Shown here in pieces: positions 25,019-34,704 of a DNA stretch of 64,000 bases; the first letter of the stretch is position 1, and each line of letters opens with the position of its first letter. The notes beneath the pieces were generated by a model. That model did no database searches and was not told the DNA's origin. It saw nothing but the letters and a program-made list of their open reading frames with translations. The position numbers and the translations under genes are program-made. Source of the DNA: XYD12-FULL-36-8 sp964391015 (GTDB taxonomy: Bacteria > Bacteroidota > Ignavibacteria > Ignavibacteriales > Ignavibacteriaceae); the NCBI GenBank assembly GCA_964391015.1, contig CAYMKU010000021.1, positions 1-64,000 of the forward strand, read 5' to 3'.

Positions 25019-26317
25019 GTGGAATCTTCTTTTATTCGAATACATGAATTAAGCATGCTACCGTTTGTGTTGATGCTTATTGCAATTGCAATTTCCCCAT
25101 TAACGATTAATCATTATTGGGAAAAGAATAAAAACAAATTAATTGTTGCAGTAATTCTAAGCACACCAGTGATCATATATCTTTTATCATCTGGATTAAC
25201 TGAAAAATTATTTGAGACAATCGTATTCGATTACATCCCTTTTATAATTCTTCTCGGATCACTCTTTATAATTACAGGCGGGATTTATCTAACTGGTGAT
25301 ATTGAAGCAAAGCCAACAATTAATACTTTGTTTTTAGGAATTGGTGCAGTGCTTGCATCATTTATGGGAACTACTGGTGCGGCAATGCTTTTAATAAGAC
25401 CAGTAATCTATACAAATAAAGAGAGAGAATTTAAAGTTCACACCATTTTGTTCTTCATAGGAATAGTTGCAAACTGTGGCGGGTTACTTACACCGCTTGG
25501 AGATCCACCTTTATTCATGATGTATCTGCGTGGTGCATCATTTAGTTGGTTCTTTAAGCTTTTTTCTGAATGGGTTTTGACCAATATTTTGCTCCTAATA
25601 ATTTATTTTATGGTTGACAGCTACTTTTATAAGAGAGAAAAGCCAAGTGCAATTCAAATAGATAAATCAGCTGTCAGACCTCTCAAGATCCAAGGAACAA
25701 TAAATTTTTACTATCTCATTTGTGTAATTTTAGCCGTTGCATTTTTAAACGAGCAATATCTACCTTTCATCAAGGAGAATCATTACTTCAAATTTATCCG
25801 AGAGATAGTAATTTTGGTCGTGGCATATTTATCTATGGCAACTACACCAAAATTGACAAGAACTTCAAATAATTTTACGTGGCAACCAATTGAAGAAGTA
25901 GCATATCTCTTCTTAGGAATTTTCATTACAATGGTACCATGTTTACTCTATCTCGAAGAAAATGCAACACACCTTGGTATTACTTCTACTACGCAATTCT
26001 ATTACTTCACAGGATTATTAAGTAGCTTTCTTGATAATACTCCGACTGCGGTTACATTTCATTCACTTGCTCTCGGTTTGCAACAAACTGCTCCGTCTTT
26101 TGTTGCGGGAATTTCTGAAGAAATTCTCAAAGCAATTTGTACTGGCGCAGTGTTCTTTGGCAGTATGACTTATATTGGAAACGGTCCAAATTTTATGGTG
26201 AAAGCTGTTGCTGAAGAAAATAATATTAAGATGCCTCATTTTTTTAGCTATATGTATAAATTTTCTTTAATAATTCTGTTGCCAATTTTTATTTTAGTTC
26301 AATTAATTTTATTATGA
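25019..26317 (+). CDS. sodium:proton antiporter of the NhaD/ArsB ion transporter superfamily
   Basis: 432 residues with about 11 helices. ASFMGTTGAAMLLIRPVI near 114-131, NCGGLLTPLGDPPLFMMYLRG near 154-174 and SSFLDNTPTAVTFHSLA near 340-356 match the two inverted-repeat hairpins of NhaD-like antiporters (the LDN-x-PT motif). These exchange sodium or lithium for protons. The start is GTG at 25019. It sits 43 bases after kup and its stop overlaps the first possible ATG of the next gene. Confidence 0.85.
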   Translation: MESSFIRIHELSMLPFVLMLIAIAISPLTINHYWEKNKNKLIVAVILSTPVIIYLLSSGLTEKLFETIVFDYIPFIILLGSLFIITGGIYLTGDIEAKPTINTLFLGIGAVLASFMGTTGAAMLLIRPVIYTNKEREFKVHTILFFIGIVANCGGLLTPLGDPPLFMMYLRGASFSWFFKLFSEWVLTNILLLIIYFMVDSYFYKREKPSAIQIDKSAVRPLKIQGTINFYYLICVILAVAFLNEQYLPFIKENHYFKFIREIVILVVAYLSMATTPKLTRTSNNFTWQPIEEVAYLFLGIFITMVPCLLYLEENATHLGITSTTQFYYFTGLLSSFLDNTPTAVTFHSLALGLQQTAPSFVAGISEEILKAICTGAVFFGSMTYIGNGPNFMVKAVAEENNIKMPHFFSYMYKFSLIILLPIFILVQLILL

Positions 26318-26340
26318 AACAACATTTGAGATATTTTTTT

Positions 26341-27378
26341 ATGAAGAAAATTTATTTTTTTGTTTTATTGGTTTTTGCTTCTTCTTGCAAAGCAACACCG
26401 CCATCAAAACCAGATTCTATCTTCGTTGCCTTTTGGAATCTTGAAAATCTTTTCGATACCTTGGATGATCCAAATAAAGATGATCAAGAGTTCCTGCTAT
26501 CAAGTGTAAAAGAATGGACACAAGAAAGATTAGATAAAAAAATGTACAACTTGGCAAGAGTATTTCAATCAATGAATGATTTTAACTCTCCTGATGCAAT
26601 TGGAGTTGCTGAATGTGAAAATGAAGCGTTGCTGCAAACATTTGTAGCCAAATATATCAATGATAAAAATTATAAAATCACTTATGCTGAATCTCCAGAC
26701 GAAAGAGGCATAGATTGTGGATTTATCTATAATGCTGACAAGTTTAAAATGATTTCGGTGCACAGTTATGAAGTTAAAAAATTAAGTTCCACACCAACCA
26801 GATTAATTTTGCATACTATTTTACAAGCCAATAATGGCGAAGAGATAAATTTCTTTGTAAATCATTGGCCCTCACGCCGTGAAGGAGCAAGCGAAACTGA
26901 ATATAAAAGAATTGAAACAGCAGAAGTTCTAAAAAGGGAAGTGAATAAACTCTTTGATAAAAATGAAAACGCTAAAATAATTATCATGGGTGATTTTAAT
27001 GATGAGCCGGTTGACGAATCAATTCTTAAGTCTCTGGGTGCACATCCATTTAAATGTGATACTGGAAATAAATCAAATGTTGAAATTCCTAAGAAAGAGC
27101 TTTATAATTTATCTTATACTCTCTTTGAGAAAGGATTGGGAACAATCAGCTTTCGTGATGATTGGAATCTATTCGACCAAATAATTATTTCTTCAAGTCT
27201 GGCTATGCAAAAGGGAGTAAGTTATTTATGCGATTCTTTTTCAATTTTTAATAATGATTTAGTTGCAACGCAATCCGGAAAATACAAAGGAACGCCGTTT
27301 CCGACATACGGAGGAAATCGTTACTTAGGAGGGTATAGTGATCACTTTCCAGTAACAGCAAAATTTATTATAAGGTAA
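26341..27378 (+). CDS. endonuclease/exonuclease/phosphatase-family lipoprotein
   Basis: About 345 residues. It has a lipoprotein signal (hydrophobic IYFFVLLVFASSC, lipobox Cys) and an EEP (DNase I/IMPase-like) domain. The motifs are FVAFWNLENLFDTLDD (metal-binding Asn and Glu), GVAECENEALL, FVNHWPSRREG (catalytic His), IIMGDFNDEPVDESIL (Asp and Asn) and GGYSDHFPVTAKF (terminal Asp-His). Members cleave phosphodiesters in nucleic acids or lipids; the substrate of this exported form is unknown. An upstream in-frame ATG at 26314 overlaps the antiporter stop and is also possible. Confidence 0.87.
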   Translation: MKKIYFFVLLVFASSCKATPPSKPDSIFVAFWNLENLFDTLDDPNKDDQEFLLSSVKEWTQERLDKKMYNLARVFQSMNDFNSPDAIGVAECENEALLQTFVAKYINDKNYKITYAESPDERGIDCGFIYNADKFKMISVHSYEVKKLSSTPTRLILHTILQANNGEEINFFVNHWPSRREGASETEYKRIETAEVLKREVNKLFDKNENAKIIIMGDFNDEPVDESILKSLGAHPFKCDTGNKSNVEIPKKELYNLSYTLFEKGLGTISFRDDWNLFDQIIISSSLAMQKGVSYLCDSFSIFNNDLVATQSGKYKGTPFPTYGGNRYLGGYSDHFPVTAKFIIR

Positions 27379-27379
27379 C

Positions 27380-28072
27380 ATGAGAAAAGAATTATTAATA
27401 TTTGGTTCGAATGGTGCTTTAGGACAAGGTGCAGCCAGAATTCTATCACAAAAAGATTTCGATAAAATCTATCTGTTTGATGTTAATCTGAAAGTAGAAA
27501 CCGCTGATAAAAAAATTGTAAATATTGAAGTGAGAGATTTGAGCAAGGAAGAAAATGTTCTTGTGGCATTTAGTCAGATTAAACCAGATAAGAATTGTCT
27601 TTATTTTTTGTATTCGACCATTGGTGGTTTTTGGGGAAACCAAACTGTTTGGGAAACAAATATTGAAGATTGGGATCGAATGTTTAATATAAATCTTAGA
27701 ACAAATTTTTTATTGGCAAAACACTTTGCTTGGTTGGTAAAAGATTCTGCTGGTGGTTCAATTTGTTTTACTGCTGCGTATATTGCTGAAAATCCTGAAG
27801 CGATGAAGTGTGCTTATGGAGCATCGAAAAGTGCCTTGGTTCATTTAGTGAAAACTTTGTCACTTGAAGGACAAAACATTCATTTAAGTGCAAATGCTAT
27901 TTCTCCTTACATAATTGATACTCCGAATAATAGGGATTGGATGAAAGATGCTGATTATTCCAAATGGATAAAAGCTGAGGAAATTGGCGAATTAGTTTAT
28001 TCTCTTTTTTCCAACTTCAAGTTTATTAGTGGAAATGTCATTACGTTGAAAAATCGTTTTCAAACTTTATAA
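27380..28072 (+). CDS. short-chain dehydrogenase/reductase family protein
   Basis: 230 residues, shorter than the usual 250. LIFGSNGALGQGAARIL at 6-22 is the NAD(P)-binding glycine loop, and AYGASKSALVHLVKTLS carries the catalytic Tyr-x3-Lys. The catalytic Ser position is not clear: SICFTAAYIA replaces the usual NISS. The region resembles quinoid dihydropteridine reductase-like SDRs, but I would not assign a substrate. It starts one base after the EEP lipoprotein gene, with AAGG as ribosome site. Confidence 0.8.
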   Translation: MRKELLIFGSNGALGQGAARILSQKDFDKIYLFDVNLKVETADKKIVNIEVRDLSKEENVLVAFSQIKPDKNCLYFLYSTIGGFWGNQTVWETNIEDWDRMFNINLRTNFLLAKHFAWLVKDSAGGSICFTAAYIAENPEAMKCAYGASKSALVHLVKTLSLEGQNIHLSANAISPYIIDTPNNRDWMKDADYSKWIKAEEIGELVYSLFSNFKFISGNVITLKNRFQTL

Positions 28073-28109
28073 CAGAAAAACACTCATTTATATTTTCAAG
28101 CGTGTTATC

Positions 28110-28556
28110 ATGAATCTAAAAGAAAAAATAAATCAAGATTTAAAAGAAGCAATGAAATCCGGAGATAAAATTAAACTGGAAACTATTCGTTCGATTCGCG
28201 CTTTAATACTTGAATTTGAAAAGAGCGGTGTGGGTAAAGAAATAACGCCGGACGATGAAGTAAAGATGTTAAGTACCGCAGTAAAGAAAAGAAAGGATTC
28301 GATAGAACAGTTTCGCAATGCCGGAAGAGAGGAACTAGCTAAAAAGGAAGAAAAGGAACTAGAGATTTTACTCACATATCTTCCAAAGCAGCTTGATGAA
28401 ATTGAGATAACTTCTGAAGTAAGGAGAATCGCATCAGAAATTGGCGCCAAATCAAAAGAGGATTTTCCCAAGCTTATGCCTTTAGTTATGAAGGAACTTA
28501 AAGGCAAAGCTGATGGTAAATTGGTAAAGAGTGTTGTCGAAAAAATTTTAAATTGA
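28110..28556 (+). CDS. GatB/YqeY domain-containing protein
   Basis: The 148-residue protein is a complete stand-alone YqeY domain: LKEKINQDLKEAMKSGDKIK at the start, ETIRSIRALI, then VKKRKDSIEQFRNAGREELA and FPKLMPLVMKELKGKADGKLV near the end. The domain is shared with the tail of GatB and is thought to bind tRNA; the role of free YqeY proteins is not settled. It is tightly packed before cvpA and mutS2. Confidence 0.93.
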   Translation: MNLKEKINQDLKEAMKSGDKIKLETIRSIRALILEFEKSGVGKEITPDDEVKMLSTAVKKRKDSIEQFRNAGREELAKKEEKELEILLTYLPKQLDEIEITSEVRRIASEIGAKSKEDFPKLMPLVMKELKGKADGKLVKSVVEKILN

Positions 28557-28559
28557 AAA

Positions 28560-29078
28560 GTGACGATCGTAGACATAATAATTATCATTGCACTCCTTAT
28601 TGGATTCATTCTCGGCTATAAAGATGGTTTCGTTCGCAAAATTATTGGACTAATAGGTTTAGCGATCGCAATTTATTTAGCTGTTATTCTTGGTTCATCT
28701 GTTGGCCGTTTAATTGAATCCACTCTTGGAATTGAATTTTATCTTTCGGAAATAATTGGCGGTGCTGTTGTCTTTCTTTTAATGATGATTATCATCTCCA
28801 TTCTGAAAAGAGTAGTTCATCCATTTGATAAAGTAAATAATCTATTAAACCAAATTCTTGGGGGAGTAATTGGATTTATTCAAGTTTTGTTTTTTTTAAG
28901 TGCTCTTTTCATTATCATGAAAGTTTTTGATTTACCAAGTGAGAATACAATTAAAACATCAGTAATCTATCCACCTGTTTATAAAGTTATTCCTATAACA
29001 ATAGATTATCTTCAGGAATACACTCCTGACTCTCGAAAAATCATCAAAGATTATATAATCGAAAAAGATTCAGTTTGA
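28560..29078 (+). CDS. CvpA family inner-membrane protein
   Basis: 172 residues with four hydrophobic segments. The N-terminus TIVDIIIIIALLIGFILGYKDGFVRKIIG is the typical CvpA first helix with the G-x-x-x-G-F-x-R turn. CvpA proteins are linked to colicin V export and envelope stress in Proteobacteria, but their biochemical role is unknown. The start is GTG at 28560, 3 bases after the YqeY stop; its stop overlaps the mutS2 start. The cvpA-mutS2 arrangement is common in bacteria. Confidence 0.85.
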   Translation: MTIVDIIIIIALLIGFILGYKDGFVRKIIGLIGLAIAIYLAVILGSSVGRLIESTLGIEFYLSEIIGGAVVFLLMMIIISILKRVVHPFDKVNNLLNQILGGVIGFIQVLFFLSALFIIMKVFDLPSENTIKTSVIYPPVYKVIPITIDYLQEYTPDSRKIIKDYIIEKDSV

Positions 29079-31414
29079 TAAACCATAAATCAGTATCTGA
29101 AAAATTAGAATTCAAAAAAATTCTAAGCTACATTTCTAATTATTGTATTACCGAAAAGGGTAAAAACAAAGTCTTAGCACTTTTTCCGCTTGATAACTTA
29201 GATGATATTAAAGAAAGTGGAAAACTGATTAATGAGGCAAAAGATGTTCTTACAAAATCAATTCATCCTCCTATAGAATATTTACCCGATTTAGATACCA
29301 CTTTATCTCAGAGTGCAATTGAGGGAGCATTACTTGATAGTAAAAAAATTCTTGATATACTCAAGCTTGCAGTAGTATCACGTCAGCTATTTCAATTTTT
29401 GAAAGACAATAGTGAAAATCAATCTTCGCTTCGAAATCTAGGCAATAACTTATTTGTCGATAAAGCTTTCGAGAATTATATAACTAAAATTATTAATGAA
29501 AATGGTGAGATTAAGGACGCTGCAAGCCCAAAGCTTCTTGAAATTCGAAAAGACATTTCATCAAAAAAAGAAGATCTGATTCGTTCTGTAAATAAAATTG
29601 TGAAGCAGCTGAAGGAAGACGATTTAGTCAGAGAAGATTACGTTACACTAAGGGATGGAAGAATTGTATTACCAATTAAGGTGGAGCATAAAAGACATAT
29701 TCGTGGATTCATTCATTCAGAATCTGCAACGGGACAAACTGTTTATATTGAACCCGAAGAAACACTCGAACTTAATAATGAAATAATTTCCTTAACTTTT
29801 GCTGAAAAAAGAGAAATTGAACGAATACTTAAGGAAATAACAAAGCGAATTGGTGAGATCAGCAATGTGCTAAAAAATACCTTAGAATCAGTATCGGAAA
29901 TTGATTCAGTATTTAGTCGAGCAAAGTATTCAATTGAAACTATCGGTTGTTTCCCTTCAATTGATGATTCGAAATATATTAGCATCGAAAATGCGAGACA
30001 TCCCATACTTTTAAAAAAACTTGGACGAGAAAAAACAATTCCTTTAACAGTGAAAGTAAAAAATCAGAATGTCATTTTAATTACAGGTCCGAATGCAGGT
30101 GGAAAGACAGTGGTTTTAAAAACGATTGGACTACTTCATCTGATGCTTAATTCTGGAATTCACATACCTTGTAGTTCCGATTCAAATTTCCATTTCATTT
30201 CAAATATTTTGGTTGATATTGGCGATGAGCAATCGCTTGAAGACGATTTATCCACATTTAGTTCTCACCTTTCAAATATTAATGACATAATAAATTCTGC
30301 CTCAAAAAATTCTCTAATTTTATTAGATGAAATTGGTACTGGCACTGATCCAGCAGAAGGTTCCGCCTTAGCCGCAGGAATTTTAGTATATCTCAAGCAA
30401 AAGCAGTCATTAGTTTTTGCTACAACACATCATGGTAATTTGAAAATCATTGCTCACGATTTGGCTGGATTTGAAAATGCTGCAATGGAATTTGATCATG
30501 ATAATTTAAAACCTACATATAGATTTAAACAAGGCATTCCTGGTTCAAGTTATGCTTTTGAAATTGCTAAACGAATTGGATTGAATAATGACCTAATTAG
30601 TACAGCACATGAATATCTTGATTCCAAAAAACAAAATATCGAACATCTTTTATCTACACTTGAGGAAAAATCACAGGAGTTGGAAAATCAGCTTCAAAAA
30701 GCCGAGCTTGAAAACTCAAAGCTAGGTGAATTGACAAGTTATTATAAGGAAAGCATAGATAAACTTAATAAAGAAAGAAAAGAAATCGTCAGACAAGCAA
30801 AATTAGAAGCTGATGATTACTTAAAGGATCTAAACAAGCGTTTTGAAAAAATCATTAAAGATTTAAAGGAGTCGAATGCGACCAAAGAAATAATAAAATC
30901 GTCACAAGTTATCATCAGAGAATTGAAAGAAAAAAATAAAAATATTTTCTCGGACACACTTGATATAAAAATTGGAAATGAGGTTCTAACCGTAGGTGAT
31001 TTCGTACAAATAAAAAGTACACATACAATTGGCGAAATTGCTGAAATCAATAAAGACAAAGCAACTTTGATTTCAGGTGGAATGAGAATTCAGGTATCTT
31101 TAAAAGAATTAACTAAAACAAAAAAAGAAAAAAATATTCCCGATAATTTTATTAAATTATCACTTGCAAATCCTTCATATCGTTTGGATATACGTGGAGA
31201 GAAACCAGAAGAAGCAGAATTTAAAGTGATTAAATTTGTTGATGATGCGTATGTCGGAGGTTTGACTCGTGTTGAAATTTTGCACGGCAAAGGTACCGGG
31301 GCACTAAAAAGATTAGTAAACGAAATTCTCAAGACTCATGAAAAGGTTAAAGAATTTCATTTTGCTCCGATTGACTTAGGAGGTGATGGAATTACAGTTG
31401 CGGAATTAAAATAG
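29075..31414 (+). CDS. mutS2: endonuclease MutS2
   Basis: 779 residues, the usual length. It lacks the mismatch-recognition domain and has the clamp and ATPase region, with Walker A ITGPNAGGKTV at 336-346, LILLDEIGTGTDPAEGSAL and the signature STFSSHLSNI. A long coiled coil follows (LEEKSQELENQLQKAELE onward). A KOW-like segment (VGDFVQIKS) precedes the C-terminal Smr nuclease domain (LDIRGEKPEEAE, ILHGKGTGALKRLV). MutS2 acts on recombination intermediates and, in some bacteria, on collided ribosomes. The start is TTG at 29075, overlapping the cvpA stop. Confidence 0.96.
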   Translation: MINHKSVSEKLEFKKILSYISNYCITEKGKNKVLALFPLDNLDDIKESGKLINEAKDVLTKSIHPPIEYLPDLDTTLSQSAIEGALLDSKKILDILKLAVVSRQLFQFLKDNSENQSSLRNLGNNLFVDKAFENYITKIINENGEIKDAASPKLLEIRKDISSKKEDLIRSVNKIVKQLKEDDLVREDYVTLRDGRIVLPIKVEHKRHIRGFIHSESATGQTVYIEPEETLELNNEIISLTFAEKREIERILKEITKRIGEISNVLKNTLESVSEIDSVFSRAKYSIETIGCFPSIDDSKYISIENARHPILLKKLGREKTIPLTVKVKNQNVILITGPNAGGKTVVLKTIGLLHLMLNSGIHIPCSSDSNFHFISNILVDIGDEQSLEDDLSTFSSHLSNINDIINSASKNSLILLDEIGTGTDPAEGSALAAGILVYLKQKQSLVFATTHHGNLKIIAHDLAGFENAAMEFDHDNLKPTYRFKQGIPGSSYAFEIAKRIGLNNDLISTAHEYLDSKKQNIEHLLSTLEEKSQELENQLQKAELENSKLGELTSYYKESIDKLNKERKEIVRQAKLEADDYLKDLNKRFEKIIKDLKESNATKEIIKSSQVIIRELKEKNKNIFSDTLDIKIGNEVLTVGDFVQIKSTHTIGEIAEINKDKATLISGGMRIQVSLKELTKTKKEKNIPDNFIKLSLANPSYRLDIRGEKPEEAEFKVIKFVDDAYVGGLTRVEILHGKGTGALKRLVNEILKTHEKVKEFHFAPIDLGGDGITVAELK

Positions 31415-31439
31415 CTTTGATTTATATTTAATAAAATCA

Positions 31440-32915
31440 GTGTTTAATAAAGTATTAATTACTAACCGAGGTGAAATTGCTGTTCGAGTAATTCGAGCAT
31501 GCAAAGAGCTTGGAATCGTTTCTGCTTCAATATATTCGGAAGCAGATAAAACATCCCTACACACAATCCTTGCTGATGAGTCCTATTTTATAGAACCAGC
31601 ACCGGCAAGTGAATCATATCTTAATAAAACAAAAATAATTGAACTCGCCAAACGCATTAAAGCGGATGCAATTCATCCAGGCTATGGTTTTTTTTCTGAG
31701 AATGCTGACTTCATACAAACTGTAGAGGATGCTGGGATTACATTTATTGGTCCATCTTCAAAATCTGTGAGGATGATGGGAAGTAAGACTGAAGCAAGAA
31801 CTCATATGAATCAACATAAAATTCCAATTGTTCCGGGAACAACAAAACCAATAAAAAATCATAAAGAAGGATTGAAACTTGCTTCTGCGATTGGCTACCC
31901 CATATTACTAAAAGCTGCGGCTGGCGGTGGTGGTAAGGGAATGAGAAAAATTCTTTCTGAAAAGGATTTCTCTGATTCTTTTGAAGCAGTAAAGCGTGAA
32001 GCGCTAAAAGCTTTTGCAAATGATGAAATATACATTGAAAAATATATTGATAATCCAAGACACATCGAGGTTCAGATTTTTGGTGATCAATTTGGAAATT
32101 ATGTTCACCTTTTTGAACGTGAGTGTTCAATTCAACGAAGGCATCAAAAAATTATTGAAGAAGCACCCTCATCATTTGTTGATCAAGCCACTCGTGAAAA
32201 AATCACTACTGCCGCAATTAATGCAGCTAAAGCTTGTGAATATTATAATGCCGGTACAATTGAATTTTTGATGGATTCACAAAAGAATTTTTATTTTCTT
32301 GAAATGAATACTCGAATTCAAGTCGAACATCCTGTAACTGAGATGATTACAGGATACGATCTAGTTAAGGAACAAATCTTAGTTGCTTCGGGAAAGCCAT
32401 TATCGTTTACTCAGAATGATATTAAAATGAATTGTCATTCAATTGAAGCAAGAATTTATGCAGAGGACCCACAGAATAATTTTTTGCCTTCAATAGGCAC
32501 TATCTCAAGTTACCAAGAACCTTCTGGTTTAGGAGTCAGAATTGATTCTGGAATTCGTTTGGGTTCGGTTATTCCGGTCTATTATGATCCTTTACTTTCA
32601 AAGCTTATATGCTGGGATTCAAACAGAAATAATGCGATCAAGAAAATCATAAGAGCGCTCAGTGAATATACGTTTTCAGGTGTTACAAATAATATTACTT
32701 TTTTGACCAAAATTTTAGGAAGCGAGAAATTTATTAACGGAGGTTTTGATATTAATTTTCTCGAAAGAGAAAAACAATTGTTCACTTCGACAAATGGGAA
32801 TTCAGAATTACAAAAAGCTTCAGCAATACTTGCCGGATTTTTGAAACTAAGGGCCAACATAGTTCTAACTAAATCTTCATCTTCTAATAAATGGATTGAA
32901 CAGAACTATGAATGA
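31440..32915 (+). CDS. accC: biotin carboxylase subunit (acetyl-/propionyl-CoA carboxylase type)
   Basis: 491 residues with GTG start. FNKVLITNRGEIAVRVIRACKE is the N-terminal biotin-carboxylase motif; LLKAAAGGGGKGMRKI is the ATP-grasp glycine loop, FERECSIQRRHQKIIEEAPS carries the catalytic Glu and Arg, and EMNTRIQVEHPVTEMITGYDLV is the signature with the carboxylation Arg. It carboxylates biotin on the carrier protein encoded next, with an 8-base overlap. No carboxyltransferase gene is in the window, so whether acetyl-CoA or propionyl/methylmalonyl-CoA is the final acceptor is open; the gene symbol is by homology to AccC. Confidence 0.88.
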   Translation: MFNKVLITNRGEIAVRVIRACKELGIVSASIYSEADKTSLHTILADESYFIEPAPASESYLNKTKIIELAKRIKADAIHPGYGFFSENADFIQTVEDAGITFIGPSSKSVRMMGSKTEARTHMNQHKIPIVPGTTKPIKNHKEGLKLASAIGYPILLKAAAGGGGKGMRKILSEKDFSDSFEAVKREALKAFANDEIYIEKYIDNPRHIEVQIFGDQFGNYVHLFERECSIQRRHQKIIEEAPSSFVDQATREKITTAAINAAKACEYYNAGTIEFLMDSQKNFYFLEMNTRIQVEHPVTEMITGYDLVKEQILVASGKPLSFTQNDIKMNCHSIEARIYAEDPQNNFLPSIGTISSYQEPSGLGVRIDSGIRLGSVIPVYYDPLLSKLICWDSNRNNAIKKIIRALSEYTFSGVTNNITFLTKILGSEKFINGGFDINFLEREKQLFTSTNGNSELQKASAILAGFLKLRANIVLTKSSSSNKWIEQNYE

Positions 32916-33411
32916 ATTTATCGTCTCACTTGATGGAATAAAAAATCAACTTAATTTTCTTAGTAATTCAAAAGTAATTTACAATGGTGAAGAGTTAGAT
33001 TTTGAAATATTTGAAACTATAAATAATGTATATTTCTTGAGAATTGCCGAAAAAATATACAATTTTACGTGCGTTCATAAAAATAATGAGAACATAGTGC
33101 TTTTTTCCAACGGTGAAAAAATTGAATTAACCGTTCGAACATTACTCCAAGAAAAAGCAAGCGAGGTGTTGGAACAACAAATAGCGCAGCACCATCATGC
33201 AGAAGTAAAAGCTCAAATGCCAGGTATGATACTCAGAGTTAAGAAAAATAAAGGTGAACCTGTTGATCACGGTGAAACAGTTATGATTCTTGAAGCAATG
33301 AAAATGGAAAATGAAATTAGATCGAACACGAAAGGAATTGTTAAAGAAATTTTTGTTAAAGAGGGCGATACAGTTGAAAAGGGTGTTAAACTTTTTTCAG
33401 TTGAAAATTAG
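32908..33411 (+). CDS. biotin carboxyl carrier domain protein
   Basis: About 167 residues. The C-terminal 75 residues form a biotinyl domain with the biotin site EAMKMEN (Lys132) flanked by KAQMPGMILRVKKNKGE and VKEGDTVEKG. The N-terminal half is a beta-rich region, as in carrier subunits of propionyl-CoA carboxylases and biotin-dependent decarboxylases, rather than the short Ala/Pro linker of AccB. The ATG at 32908 lies inside the last codons of accC. The pair supplies carboxybiotin to a transferase encoded elsewhere. Confidence 0.88.
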   Translation: MNEFIVSLDGIKNQLNFLSNSKVIYNGEELDFEIFETINNVYFLRIAEKIYNFTCVHKNNENIVLFSNGEKIELTVRTLLQEKASEVLEQQIAQHHHAEVKAQMPGMILRVKKNKGEPVDHGETVMILEAMKMENEIRSNTKGIVKEIFVKEGDTVEKGVKLFSVEN

Positions 33412-33454
33412 GGGTTAAAATAACTATATCTATAACTCAGCTATAGGAGGTCAT

Positions 33455-34687
33455 TTGAAAACTTTTTTTGTTTGCATTTTTCTGCTGATAATATTTTCAG
33501 TTGAGAATATTAATGCAGGTGGTTTCCAATTGAATGAGCATGGTGCTAAACCAATGGGAATGGGTGGTGCATTCACTGCAATTGCCAACGATGCATCTGC
33601 AATTTATTGGAATGGTGCGGGTTTGACACAATTGTCAGGTACACAGCTAATGTTGGGTACAGCAATGATTACTCCAATTACATCCTTTCGGGGTGTTACA
33701 CCTCAGATAACGGAATATAAAATGGAGAAACAATCATTCTTCCCATCTCATTTTTTTGCTGCAATTCGGGGAAATGAAAAGACCGTTATCGGAATTGGTT
33801 TTACTACTCCATTTGGTTTAGGAACAAAATGGGCTGAAAATTGGATTGGGAAATATCTTGCTATTGAAACAGAGCTGCAAACATTTGCATTCATGCCAAC
33901 TTGGGCATATAGTTTAACTGACGAGTTTTCTATTAGTGCGGGGTTTCAGTATAGTTTTGCCAACGTTCTTATTACCAGAAAGAATTCTCAAGCTCCTTTC
34001 ACAGGTGATGCATTTATTAATCTAGATGGCGATGACTCAGAAGGATTTGGATATCAATTCGGAGTTATGTACAAACCGATTAAGCATTTATCGATCGGTG
34101 CTTCATTTCATAGTGAAGTTGATTACAAATTCAAAGGTGTTGCTGATGCACAAGGTGATCAAAGGTTAAAAGCCACAAAACGGCTCCCCGATAATGCTAA
34201 CGTTACAGCTAAGTTAACAACACCAATGAACATTGCGGTGGGTCTAGCTTTTGATCCAATTTCATCCTTAACGTTGAGTTTAGATTACCAGTTTATCGGA
34301 TGGTCAAGTTATAAAGTTCTTGCAATAGATTTTGAGGATCCTGCTTATACTGATCTTGAAAGTCCGAGAGATTATAAAGATTCATATATTGGAAGATTCG
34401 GGTTAGAATATAGATTGTCATCAGCATTATCATTGCTTGGTGGAGTTTATTATGATAAAAATCCTGTATCCTCATCAAAGCTGAATCCTTCATTACCAGA
34501 ATCAAATCGCCTTGGATTTAGCGGGGGATTTGATTTCAAAGTTTCACAAAAACTTGGTATAGCTGCTTCATATTTATTTATTCGATCAGAAGAATTAACA
34601 GTTACAAATTCAGAAGTATCTTCTTTTAACGGAACGTACAATTCAACTGCAAATTTGTTTTCATTAAGTTTAGCATATAGTCTTTAA
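33455..34687 (+). CDS. OmpP1/FadL/TodX-family outer-membrane transporter
   Basis: 410 residues. It has a signal peptide (FVCIFLLIIFSVENINA), then AGGFQLNEHGAKPMGMGGAFTAI and DASAIYWNGAGLTQL, the N-terminal hatch motif of FadL porins (N-P/G-A-x-L). The rest is an amphipathic beta-barrel ending in the aromatic strand NLFSLSLAYSL. FadL proteins import long-chain fatty acids and hydrophobic compounds. The start is TTG at 33455 with an excellent AGGAGG, which decides it. The SGNH lipoprotein gene follows by 17 bases, suggesting joint handling of lipids or esters. Confidence 0.9.
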   Translation: MKTFFVCIFLLIIFSVENINAGGFQLNEHGAKPMGMGGAFTAIANDASAIYWNGAGLTQLSGTQLMLGTAMITPITSFRGVTPQITEYKMEKQSFFPSHFFAAIRGNEKTVIGIGFTTPFGLGTKWAENWIGKYLAIETELQTFAFMPTWAYSLTDEFSISAGFQYSFANVLITRKNSQAPFTGDAFINLDGDDSEGFGYQFGVMYKPIKHLSIGASFHSEVDYKFKGVADAQGDQRLKATKRLPDNANVTAKLTTPMNIAVGLAFDPISSLTLSLDYQFIGWSSYKVLAIDFEDPAYTDLESPRDYKDSYIGRFGLEYRLSSALSLLGGVYYDKNPVSSSKLNPSLPESNRLGFSGGFDFKVSQKLGIAASYLFIRSEELTVTNSEVSSFNGTYNSTANLFSLSLAYSL

Positions 34688-34704
34688 GAAAAGGGAGAGA
34701 GAAA

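Noticed and set aside
28133..28609. Long minus-strand frames opposite YqeY, mutS2, topA and thiolase genes
   Set aside because: They mirror the codon structure of well-supported genes on the other strand, have no ribosome sites and show no recognisable domains.
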